Shown here in pieces: positions 25,775 to 35,544 of a stretch of DNA of 64,000 nt. Location of the stretch: positions 1 through 64,000 of the forward strand of contig CAJNOL010000316.1 of assembly GCA_905250125.1 (NCBI GenBank). The letters run 5' to 3'. The notes beneath the pieces were generated by a model. That model did not search any database and had not been told where the DNA came from. It saw nothing but the letters and a program-made list of their open reading frames with translations. Source of the stretch: Rotaria sordida. Its lineage: Eukaryota > Rotifera > Eurotatoria > Philodinida > Philodinidae. Within the stretch, counting starts at the first letter, position 1; every line of letters begins with the position of its first letter. The position numbers and the translations under genes were made by a program.

Positions 25775-26551
25775 ATGCATTCATCATTATTTCGAAAGCA
25801 TCTTCATGAAAGATATTGTTCATTACCATCAAATTTAGAACAAACAACATCATCATGTCCATCAACACCTCCTATGTCAACATCATGGATCGAACCTCCA
25901 CAATTTGTTTTATGTCTAATGACTAATGAACATCGTAAAGAAGTTTTTGATCTTGTTATTGATACATTTTTTCGTGATGAACCATTAAATAAATGTTTAG
26001 CATTTGAAATACCTCATGAACCAATTGAATTTACTGAACTTATTGTTTCACTTGCATTACAAGATCAATGTTCATTTGTTGCTATTGATATTCAAACACA
26101 AAAAATTATTGGTGTTATATTAAATATAATAAAACATAATTTATCAACAACAAAAATTGATAATCAAGATAAATTTGATTTAAATAATTTTCAATCAGAA
26201 AAATTACGTTATATATTAAATGTTCTTAAACATGTTCATCGTAATATTAATTTATTTAATGAATTAAATACAGATCATCTTTTACATACAGTTATTGTTG
26301 CTATTGATGCACATTATCGTGGTTTAAAATTAACAGAAAAATTAATTCATGAAAGTATAATACATGCTAAAAATGATTTAAATTTAAAAGGTGCATTTTC
26401 AGAAGCAACAAGTCTTTATTCATCAAAAGCATTTATTAAACAAGGTTATCAAATATATGATGAAATTATTTATACTAAATATGATGATATACGTTTAGCA
26501 AGTCTAGCTGGAGAACATGATCGATGTCAATTACTTGGTAAAACCTTGTAA
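25775..26551 (+). CDS. GNAT-family N-acetyltransferase, AANAT (dopamine/arylalkylamine)-like
   Basis: Single-exon gene of 258 codons. The first in-frame ATG (25775) gives MHSSLFRKHL. After a Ser/Thr/Pro-rich start, the body has the layout of insect-type arylalkylamine N-acetyltransferases: EVFDLVIDTFFRDEPLN (the amine-side FFxDEPL block), AIDIQTQKIIGVILN (beta strand 4 region), VIVAIDAHYRGLKLTEKLI (acetyl-CoA loop; the usual R/QxxGxG/A appears as YRGLKL) and EATSLYSSKAFIKQGY (a late conserved block with Ser and Gly). These enzymes acetylate monoamines such as dopamine or serotonin, but substrate cannot be told here. The second glycine of the pyrophosphate loop is replaced by Lys/Leu, a common variation in this group. 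It lies between filamin and the TMEM163-like gene on the same strand, with no sign of shared function. Confidence 0.8.
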   Translation: MHSSLFRKHLHERYCSLPSNLEQTTSSCPSTPPMSTSWIEPPQFVLCLMTNEHRKEVFDLVIDTFFRDEPLNKCLAFEIPHEPIEFTELIVSLALQDQCSFVAIDIQTQKIIGVILNIIKHNLSTTKIDNQDKFDLNNFQSEKLRYILNVLKHVHRNINLFNELNTDHLLHTVIVAIDAHYRGLKLTEKLIHESIIHAKNDLNLKGAFSEATSLYSSKAFIKQGYQIYDEIIYTKYDDIRLASLAGEHDRCQLLGKTL

Positions 26552-26819
26552 AAACAACAACAACAACAACAACAAACAATTTTTTCGCTTTGCATCATTG
26601 TATATATATATATATTGATATTGTATATTTTAATAAAAGAAGAGAAGAACAAAAAAAAAAACTTTTTTTCTCTTATCTGTTCTTTTATAATTGTTATATG
26701 TACTTGTCGTATGTCCGTGTCAATATATGCATGGCAAAAAAAAAAGATGATGGTCTCGGTTCAACGATTCGCTTGATTACAATGTGATATGTAAATATGT
26801 GTATGTATGTAGATATGCA

Positions 26820-27896
26820 ATGCAAAAAAATAAAAATAGTGTTTATAGAATACTTCCCAATATGGCATCTACTATTGTTGTCGATTCAATAATCAATGAT
26901 ATTAATCATAATAATGAAACAATTGATATTTCATTATTACCATCAACAATTACAACAGAAAAAAAATTAACAATAAATGAACCATCAATATTAAAAAATC
27001 GTTTACATAATGTATCATCATCTTCACATAACAATGAGATTGTAACTGTTTTTCCTATACCAATGAAAACATCATGTCATTTTAGTGTACATGGTGGTGG
27101 AGTATTAAATGTAGGTACAATTAATTATATTCGTTTTCATCGTGCACGTCGTTTAGCTTTTTGTTGTTGTGTTATATCATTTTTACTTGATATTAGTCTT
27201 GGTTTAACAGCATTTATTAATTGTATAAGATCGAAAACTTTCGTTGGATTTTCATATTCTGTTGATACATTAATCGATGCATTATGTACAGGTTTTGTAT
27301 CATGGCATTTAAAAACAACATCAATTAGTGATATGCGTCGTCGTGATAGACTTGCTTGTTGTGTTATTGGTGCATTATTTATTGGTTCATTTCTTGCTAT
27401 TGAATCTCGTGCTATACAAAGTATGATATTAGCAAAAACTGTTCGACCTGATGTTATTGTTTTTATGTATTCATTAATACATATTATTGTATTTACAATT
27501 TTATCAATAATAAAAATATTTATTAGTAAACAAATTAAATCTTCAGCATTAATGGCTGATGCATTAAATTCTATAATTGGACTTATTATGTCATTTCCAT
27601 TATTATTTTGGGATCGTGTAACATTTTTAAATAAATTTGCACATCTTGATGATCTTGTACAAGTTTTAATGGCATTATTTTTATTTATTGCTGGATGGAA
27701 ATTAATATTAGATTCAATAACATCAATGAATGCTGAATATGCAAGACATTTACGTGAAAAAAAATTACGACGAATGTTAAAAGAACATAATGAAGAAATT
27801 GATTTAGATTTTGAAAATGTTGATACGGATAATCCTCATTTATCTATAGCACCAATTCCTGGTTCACGACGTTTTTCTGTTATATCAAATCAGTAA
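26820..27896 (+). CDS. TMEM163: TMEM163-like zinc efflux transporter
   Basis: Intronless gene of about 358 codons from ATG 26820. A second start, MASTIVVDS at 26862, preceded by a TTTATAG acceptor-like site, is equally plausible. TMEM163 is a cation-diffusion-facilitator relative exporting Zn2+ across plasma and vesicle membranes. Six hydrophobic segments are visible: LAFCCCVISFLLDISLGLTA; FVGFSYSVDTLIDALCTGFV; the CVIGALFIGSFLAI region; FMYSLIHIIVFTILSII; the LNSIIGLIMSFPLLF region; and LVQVLMALFLFIAGWKLIL. Asp residues in TM2 (VDTLID) and TM5 (MADALNS) match the metal-site DxxxD-type positions of the family. The N-terminus is long, polar and Ser/Asn-rich; the C-tail is acidic. Nothing links it functionally to its neighbours. 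Confidence 0.82.
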   Translation: MQKNKNSVYRILPNMASTIVVDSIINDINHNNETIDISLLPSTITTEKKLTINEPSILKNRLHNVSSSSHNNEIVTVFPIPMKTSCHFSVHGGGVLNVGTINYIRFHRARRLAFCCCVISFLLDISLGLTAFINCIRSKTFVGFSYSVDTLIDALCTGFVSWHLKTTSISDMRRRDRLACCVIGALFIGSFLAIESRAIQSMILAKTVRPDVIVFMYSLIHIIVFTILSIIKIFISKQIKSSALMADALNSIIGLIMSFPLLFWDRVTFLNKFAHLDDLVQVLMALFLFIAGWKLILDSITSMNAEYARHLREKKLRRMLKEHNEEIDLDFENVDTDNPHLSIAPIPGSRRFSVISNQ

Positions 27897-29511
27897 TGAC
27901 AATAGAAACAAAGAATTTTGTTAATCAAATTTTCTTTTTTTCTCTTTCTCTTATGAAAAAATTTAGGATAAATTTCGAAGTAGAATTTTAGAATATGATT
28001 TTATATAATGTATTATATTTATCTCTTTGATAATCTTAGTATTAAACGTACATTAAACTAACATGCAAAGGAAAAACTAATAAATATGAGAAGAGAAAAG
28101 AAAAATTAGAACTATGAGAAACTTTTCGAATATTCTGCAAAAAATAGAAATTACTATTTATCTAGCAGTACAACAGAATCCTTAATGCCGTGCACAGTTA
28201 TTCATCTTGTAATTAATACAAACATATCTATTATGCAGAACAAAATCGTTTTTGATCTTCTCAAACAATTAATAATTAATTTGAATATAAAACGAATAAT
28301 CACATGACAAAAAAAGGAAGTACAAATGTAGAAAATAGCACTCGTCGTAAAGATGTTGACGAAATTCTACTAAATCATATTGAGTCGACTAGTCCAATTT
28401 GTAAGCCGTATTCGAAAATGAGTTTCTCCAATGACATATCCTCATCCTAACTTGTTTGTTATCCCGTACCCTAGATACTACTTACGTAAATAATGAGATC
28501 TATCCGATAGTGTGACTTTCATATCATTATTTTCAATCTCACATTTCTAATTAGATATGCGGCTAACTAAGAAAATTGTAAAAAACACAAAAAAAAAGAG
28601 TTTTGTAAGAATAAGGTTTCATGTATTAGTAAATAAGAGTATGTTCTATAAATTTTATTATATCACAACAAAAAAAATAATAAAGATGTATTTGAATATC
28701 AGAATTTGATTAAAGATGACTAAGATAGTAATATAAATATTGATTATAAGATTTTTTGTTTTCGTACTAAAATTAATGATGTCATTGAGTGCATATAGAT
28801 TCAATCTACTTCAAAAAATCTGATCTCCGGAGATAAATATACTCAACGTTATTATACGAAGAAACCTAATCTTTGTAAGTTCATATTTCATAATCAAAAA
28901 CCTAGAAACAGAATTCTTCTGAGACAAAAATTCTCAAGTGTTGGCCCTCGATCATGTTCATAGTTTATCCATATGTAGTATTTGGTGAGACTAATAAAAA
29001 CCAACCAGTAAGTCTCACTGTTATTAAATTACTATGGCAGTTTCTTTTGAAAAGTATGATTCCTTCTCGAAATATTCAATGATCAAAAGAGTTAATGTTT
29101 TGATCTAAATTTCACGTGAAAATCTGTGTCTTACAACTTTTGATCAGCCGATTTGCAGAAGGTCAAAAATTCACTTTAAACCATTATAAATCCAAAAGAA
29201 CAAGGCATAAGTTCCTTTTCGCTTCCACTAATCTCATCGAGTACTATACTATGAACAAACTACGAATGCGATCATTAGACAACAGCTATAGAAATTTGTA
29301 GATAATTCTTTGAAAATGTTTCGATTTTCACTAGTCAATATTTTTTGGAATTATATTCAAAAACAACAAATATTAATCTTATTTGTTAATGTTTAAGGAA
29401 ATATATTTTCTTTTTATTTTCACAGAATGTTAATATCAATCAAAAAAAAAAGATACAACTAATAGATAACAACAGCAAAAAAAAAGAAAAAAAAAAAAGA
29501 ATGAATACAGA
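27897..29511. other. Intergenic region, convergent TMEM163-like / SAAL1
   Basis: About 1.6 kb between convergent genes. It holds 3' UTR sequence on both sides, A/T-rich stretches and no open frame with coding character; 29116-29301 is open but without resemblance or start context. No repeat of the families described elsewhere was recognised. Confidence 0.5.
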
Positions 29512-32016
29512 TCATAAATTAAGCATGTCATCTAATCGTTTATCTATATTACAAAAATGTTTAATAATTTTTCGAAAAATTTCTCGTTGATCGTGATTTA
29601 ATTGTGTAAATACAGATGTATTATTATCTATTGTTTTTGATGAATCTTGTTTAATACCACGATAGAAAAGTTCAAGAAATAGTTCATCAACAAGTGTATA
29701 TGATGTTATTACTAAATCTTCACTAGTTGATCGATCAGAATCAACTTTTGTTGTTGTTGATTGAACTTCTGTTTCATCATCCCAATCAATATTTGTTGAT
29801 GAATTTTGACTTTTTAATAAACTATCATCATCACCTAATTAACAAGAAAAAAAAAATTTTACTGTTGTTTTTTTTTTTTGTTTGTTTGAATTGAGAAGAA
29901 GAGATAGATAAAATATTTAATGAACTTTATGAAAACAATATAAAGAAAAAGTTTATAATAGATTTTAGATTGGTGATCGTATGTAATATTCTTATTGCAG
30001 CAGTAAACAAAAAAAAAAAATCAATTTTTTAATATTCACAATCAAATTGCAAACAGTAATTCTAATGTGTTCATATTAACTTAGTTCTTTGAATTTTTCC
30101 TGTGTATTATGAATGAAATAGCTACTATCTGCGTTTATTATATTCGAAAAGAGTAAAAAACACTGATTCTGATAAATTCTATTTGACTTTTTTTTAATAT
30201 TAAGTATAGAAATTATTTCAAAATTTTTACAAATATTCTAATTGAAAACTTTTTTTTTTATCTTATCAAACCTGTTTTTCCATTTGTATCAAAATCATCA
30301 ATATCTTTTCGTTTATTTGATGAATGAGATTGTGTTCTTGATCTTTGTCTACGTATCATATGTTTTTGATGTTCACGTCTTTGTCTATCTTTATAACATG
30401 TATGTCCAATAATAATAAAATATTCTAATAATTGTTTATTAATTATATTTAAACCATGTTTATAAAGAAAAAAATTACATATTGATATACATGATAATAA
30501 TAAAACACTACGTATTTGTACAATATCATCATGTACTAAACGATTAAGTATATTTTCAATAAGTTTCATTATTGTTTGACAATGTTCATTTAACATATCA
30601 ATAAAATATTCATGTGTTGTATAAATTTGTAAACAATTAAATAAATTTTCTAATATATTATTTATTGTTATTGTTTCATTTTCAATTAATGCACTTATAG
30701 CTGTTGTTATTGATGTTAAAAATAAATAAAATACTTCTGTTTGTTCATTATTATCAAATAAATTACATTCATCTAATAAAACACGTAATAAAAGACTACA
30801 TTGTTCAAGTAAATCTTTATTATAACATGATTGTAATATAAAACATAATGGTTCATATGTTAATTGTATATGTTCTAACATTAATAAACGTGTATCTTGT
30901 CGTACAATTAATGTATATATTAAACGAAATAATTGTACAAGTGTTGAACAAGCAGAATAATCATCACTTGTTAATATTGATAATATTGTTGATAAAAGAT
31001 TTGTATGTTGTATTATACATAAAGCAACACTTATTGTTTGATTATCTTGTATAATATTACGTTTACAACAAGCCATATTTGATAATATACCAAGTACAAT
31101 TTCTGTACAACGTTTATCTTTACATTGAATAAGTACAACATTAAATAAATCAAGTGAATTAAATTCAATTAATAAATGTGCAACATCAGCACTCATGCTT
31201 ACATCCCATAATTCACATAATTCAGATTCAAATGTTTCATCTAATTCTTGTTTTTTATTAGAATTTGTTAATACATATTCATCACCTTGTTGACGAATAG
31301 TTGAAAATATTTCATCGTGAATTTGTTCGGGAGCAACAAACTAAAAGAATGAAAAAAAATTAATTTTAGTAAAAAAAAAACAACAAACTATTAGCATAAT
31401 TCTTATGGAATGAAAATACGATATGACTACTGGAGATATGGAATAAAGATGTACTTCATGTGTTAGAACAAGATGTTATTGATATACGGTCTATGATCAT
31501 ATATCAACAAAATCATTAAGGTGAAGAAGAATGAATCCAAATTTCTATTTTTATACTTCAACATTCCGTTTAGATCGTATTTTATAAAAAAAAAACAAAT
31601 TCTTTTCTTTACTTGAATTAGTTTAAGTAAGACTTGACAAAACCATGATTTAGAATACATTTCATCACCAACCATATCAGCTCGACTAAGATTATCAATA
31701 GGTGGTGGTGAAGGATTTCGACCAATAGTAGGTGATGATGATGATGATTGTGGTGGTGGTAGATTTTGAGAATGATTTGAAATCTGACGATGAGATGAAT
31801 GCATTGGTGGCGTAGAATCAAGTTGATATTGTTGACTAGGTGTATCATGATCACTTGTTGAACGAAATGACTTGAGAAAAAAAAATTAACAACAACAACA
31901 ACAACAATAGAATTTTTCTTGAATAACAATAAAAAATAAATCAAATAAAACAAAAAACATACAGAAAACGATCCAGGATCGTTATTTGGTGTTGGAATAT
32001 TTTCTGTTGATGTCAT
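29512..32016 (-). CDS. SAAL1: SAAL1 homologue
   Basis: Four exons on the minus strand: 32016-31963, 31870-31613, 31340-30272 and 29834-29512, about 567 codons. SAAL1 is an armadillo/HEAT-like protein linked in vertebrates to proliferation and inflammatory signalling; its molecular role is poorly defined. Family signatures are RNPSPPP followed by MYSKSWFCQVLLKLI (vertebrate VYSKHWLFGVLSGLI), ELWDVSMSADVAHLL (vertebrate VWDMSMDEDVALFL), IVLGILSNMACC (vertebrate ICVGILGNMACF), helical repeats through exon 3, and a C-terminal helix ending near KRLDDMLNL. The N-terminal 60 residues are Ser/Pro/Gln-rich. The ATG lies 12 bases after a CTTTTAG acceptor, and the gene is the last of a tight five-gene head-to-tail cluster. 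Confidence 0.9.
31398..31593. repeat. MITE-like repeat, copy C (SAAL1 intron)
   Basis: Lies in SAAL1 intron 31341-31612. The right end read in inverse is AAAATACGATCTAAACGGAA then TGTTGAAGTAT and ATAGAAATTTGGA, clearly the same end as copies B and D. The left end, AATTCTTATGGAATGAAAAT, matches the inverse of copy A's right flank. Confidence 0.6.
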
Positions 32017-32028
32017 CGTAAGATGTAT

Positions 32029-32030
32029 CT
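32029..32030 (-). other. AG acceptor 12 nt before SAAL1 ATG (candidate trans-splice site)
   Basis: The minus strand reads TTGTTTCTTTTAG then 12 bases to ATG. The space to the upstream gene's stop is only 93 bases, leaving almost no room for a promoter and cis 5' exon. Comparable sites precede LSM2 (33147-33148, 2 nt), IGBP1 (35412-35413, 10 nt) and UTP6 (39480-39481, 12 nt). Confidence 0.5.
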
Positions 32031-32109
32031 AAAAGAAACAAGTTAAAAACGATTGAAGGTGTTTTTCTTTTCGTTTCATCGTTTTTTTAATTCTTTTTTT
32101 TTTCTCTGT

Positions 32110-32565
32110 TTATTTGTCATCAACAGTCTTTTTATTGATAACCAATTCAGGATAACCACTTGCAGGATCCATTTCTCTAGTAAAGGTTACATTTTCACAT
32201 TCAGCCAAAACAATTTCAACAGTAGTAAAAACAGTCATTGGATGATCATCCATAACATGACCACCTATAACTCGTCCAGTTCGATCAGAAAATGATCCAT
32301 GTATATGTTGTCCTTCACTATCTAATGTTCCAACTAAACTAACAATTTCATGTGGTGTATTCAAATCTATTACATCAGTTGTACTAGCCATACGTAATCG
32401 AATTGCTTTTACACTACCGACACAAGTCATAATAAATACTGATTTTAATCCATTTTTGTTCATCAATGTTCGTATATTTCATAGAACATCCATATCAGGT
32501 GATAAACGCAATGGATATACTCGTATTGAAGTTGGAATCAATTGTAAATTGCTCCAAGATGACAT
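32110..32565 (-). pseudogene. PPC/DUF296-domain protein interrupted by an in-frame TGA
   Basis: The minus-strand frame from ATG 32565 to TAA 32110 would give about 151 residues covering a whole PPC (DUF296) domain, a fold found in many bacterial proteins and in plant AT-hook proteins but sparsely in animals. The start MSSWSNLQLIPTSIRVYPLR leads into RLSPDMDVL, then TGA at 32481-32479, then NIRTLMNKNGLKSVFIMTC, CVGSVKAIRLR, LVGTLDSEGQHIHGSFSD and GGHVMDDHPM. Domain spacing across the TGA is what the family shows (the stop occupies a helix position where a polar residue, often Lys/Arg, sits), so only one base seems wrong: TGA for CGA or AGA. Everything else is intact with normal codon use. A downstream ATG (32463) cannot restore the first strand and helix. 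Possible readings: fresh nonsense allele, sequencing error, or readthrough. Function unknown. Confidence 0.7.
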
Positions 32566-32853
32566 GATAAATAAATAAATAAATATAAATATAAATATAA
32601 ATATATATTTATATATATATTAATCTCAAGTAAAAAAAGACATTGCAAACAAGCAGAAAACAAAATAATAATCAATTTAAAAATTTTAATAATGATAGAT
32701 ATGTTAACTTTGTTTTATTTCTCATACTTTTTTTTTTATCCTTTATAAACCTATTTACATAAACAGCATCTGAAAGATGACAACAACAAAAAAAAAAAAA
32801 AAAAAAGAATGTTGATTTTTCTTATGTCAATTTTTGTTATTGTTATTATCTGT

Positions 32854-33144
32854 TCATTCTTTTCGTGGTTGTGTTATTTCTTTTCGTGTTGCTTCTTGTA
32901 ATAATTGTGTATCAACATCATCCGGTGGTAATTGTATATAACGTATAACAGAACCACGTACAAATGCTGATGTAACCGATTGTATATGAGGATATTTTTC
33001 TGGATCAAGTACTTGTACATCAGTTAATTTAACGTTTAAATATTGATCAACACTATGTAATGTACCAGATATTGATAAATCATTTTTTAATTCAATAACA
33101 ACATCTTTGCCAACAAGGGATTTAAAAAATGAATAGAATAACAT
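32854..33144 (-). CDS. LSM2: U6 snRNA-associated Sm-like protein LSm2
   Basis: Single exon of 96 codons (human LSm2 is 95). It opens MLFYSFFKSLVGKDVVIELK and contains the Sm1 motif (SISGTLHSVDQYLNVKL) and Sm2 motif (AFVRGSVIRYIQLP), ending DTQLLQEATRKE. LSm2 sits in the LSm2-8 ring on the U6 3' end in the nucleus and in the LSm1-7 ring that promotes decapping in the cytoplasm. The ATG follows a pyrimidine tract and TATAG acceptor by two bases, so the mRNA 5' end must come from a splice: either a non-coding cis exon or, more likely given the 129 bp gap to IGBP1, a spliced leader. Confidence 0.95.
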   Translation of the reverse strand: MLFYSFFKSLVGKDVVIELKNDLSISGTLHSVDQYLNVKLTDVQVLDPEKYPHIQSVTSAFVRGSVIRYIQLPPDDVDTQLLQEATRKEITQPRKE

Positions 33145-33273
33145 ATCTATAAAAAAAAAAAAGAAAACGAAATGACAAGACACAATATGAGAATTTTTTT
33201 TTTTTTAGTGCAAAACAAAAAGAAATTTTTTTTTTCAAGTTTAAAAATGCTAGGCTATACAAATTATTTTATT

Positions 33274-35401
33274 CTAAGAACGATTAAAACGATTTCCTTC
33301 GCCATGTCGATGATCATCTTTAAATTCATCCATTGATCGTAAATATTTTAACATATCTGGATTATCTTTTTCGGTATATGACTCTTTAGCAATATCTTCT
33401 TTTTCAGCATCACTTGCCGTTGGAAATTTAGGACCTATAAAATAAATAACAAAAAAAATTTCATATGAATTATTCTTTTCTTTTTTTTTGTTTTTAATGT
33501 ATATTAAATATACCAGCATTCATTTGTTTGACTTGTTCAGGTGTTGGTGCAAGACCACGTTGAGTAAGACTTTGATAAAATTCATCAATTGTCATTGTAG
33601 ATATACTTGGATAACCAGCACCAATTGCTTTTGCTTGTAATTGATCACGTGTAATTATCATTGGTTTTAAAGGACGTGATGGTGATTTACGTTCCGATCG
33701 TTTATGAATTTCTTCATCATTTGTTGATTCTATTGATTGACGTTGAAGTAAAACTCGAAGTTCATCTAGATAAGAATAACGTTGAAAGAAAAAAAAAAGA
33801 ATTTATTTATATCGAAATATTTACCATATAAATAATCAAGATCATCAAATGCTGTATTAATCCACCAATGAATTTTACTTAAGTAAAAACTACGTTTAGC
33901 TTCTTCATCAGTTAAATCATGTTTCATTGCTTCTTCAAATGCTTTCATAGATTCTTCTTCTTCACGACGTTTTAAATGACTAAATTTAATATAAAGAAGA
34001 AAAAAAACAAAATAAAAGTTTTTTTTTTTTCAAATAATTAAAAATCTGACGAAGGAATCTTAATCACTTTTAAATCGGGATTATTTGTATCAGATCAATT
34101 CTGATGATCTATAAATACTCTGAAAAGAGCTCGGATTCTTAGTTTCAGATTTATTGATTTGTAGATCTTAGATTAGAAACAACGAAAAGATTTGAAACTT
34201 TCACAATAAACTATTATGTCTTTGTGAAAAATCAGCTTTTCTAATTTTTCTAACACGAACCACAATGTGCATTATTAATTTTTTTCGCTCTTAATATCTC
34301 ATAAAGGATACAGATGGAATAGTATGACAATTCGTCAATCCAGTGTTAGTATTGACTTCAGATCGGTTCTATCTTAAAATATAACGTAAAACTTCAATAA
34401 CTTTGAGAACAAATAACACATACAGTTTTCGTCATATTATGATCTCTATTATTAGCAAAGAATGTATAGATAATTTTTAAAGTCATAAAATAAACATTAC
34501 TACAAACATGAAATTTTGTCATTACATCAATCTCGAAAATATCTCAAATCAAAAAAAAGCAGCCTTGCATTAGTACTTCAAAATACCTCATTGAGATTTT
34601 AAATTACCAGAAATTAATCCTACTTTCTTCATATAATTAAAGTAAATAATGCTCTATTACGAGTCTAAACGATATATGTTTCTTTTATTTTATTTTTAAA
34701 AGGAATTCAAAATTTTCTCTTGAAAGATCTTTTTTTTCTTTAATGTTAAATTTAAATATATATATATATAATCACCCCCGAATTTTTGATGCACGATCTT
34801 GTGCCATTTGCATCATATCAACATTACGACTTGATAATTGTTCTGTTTTTTCACATTCTTGATTTGTTGGTATTTTTGGTATAGAATATTTATGTAAATC
34901 ATAATTTTTTGTCATCGTTAAAAATTTTAAATAATAATCACATGCATGTTGTACATTAACAAGTCGTTGTGATGGTTTTGAACGTTTTGTTTGATATAAC
35001 CAAGCAAGAAATGCATAAATAAGTAAATAACGTATATTTATTGTTGATACTTCATCAATATGTTCATTATCACTAAATAATTCAAGTGATATAAGACGTT
35101 TTTCTAATGATTCAAGTAAACGTATTGTATGAAGAAGTTTACTTGAATAATCATCTGTTGTTGTATTAACTGATGAACTTTGTAAATCATTTTGATTTGA
35201 CCATGCTATATCAAATAATTGTGAAAATGTATGTGATTCATCATTCTTATTATCATTATCATTATCATTTAATATTAAATGTTTATGTATATCATTATGA
35301 GAAATTTCTTTTATATTTGATGAATTTATTTCATTTGTATTTGATGATAATGATGATTCATTAGAATGACAATGTGAACTACAACAATTATGATCTGCCA
35401 T
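33274..35401 (-). CDS. IGBP1: IGBP1/TAP42 (alpha4) PP2A regulatory protein
   Basis: Four exons (35401-34776, 33979-33825, 33765-33514 and 33434-33274), 397 codons against 339 in human. Alpha4/Tap42 binds and stabilises the free catalytic subunits of PP2A-type phosphatases downstream of TOR. The N-terminal TPR-like helical domain is recognised by TFSQLFDIAW, RLISLELFSDNEHIDEV and STINIRYLLIYAFLAWL. The middle has RREEEESMKAFEEA and SFYLSKIHWWINTAFDDLDY. The C-terminal signature is SRPLKPMIITRDQLQAKAIG followed by AGYPSISTMTIDEFY, and the tail ends DDHRHGEGNRFNRS. The first 50 residues are a His/Cys/Ser/Asn-rich extension not found in the vertebrate protein. Intron 33980-34775 (796 bp) is long for this locus but shows nothing recognisable. 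The ATG follows a TTTCAG acceptor by 10 bases. Confidence 0.93.
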
Positions 35402-35544
35402 TAATTAAAATCTGAAATATTGAAAACAAGAAATTTTTCTTTTCTCAATGGATAATAATATTTTCTTTTTTTTTCTTTTTGTTTTTATCCAAATATCGGA
35501 AACAACAAATAACAAAAAACAAAACAAACAATTATATATATATA

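Noticed and set aside
34000-34770. IGBP1 intron as possible site of another foldback element
   Set aside because: Checked by eye for inverse matches between its halves and for the MITE-like ends; none convincing.
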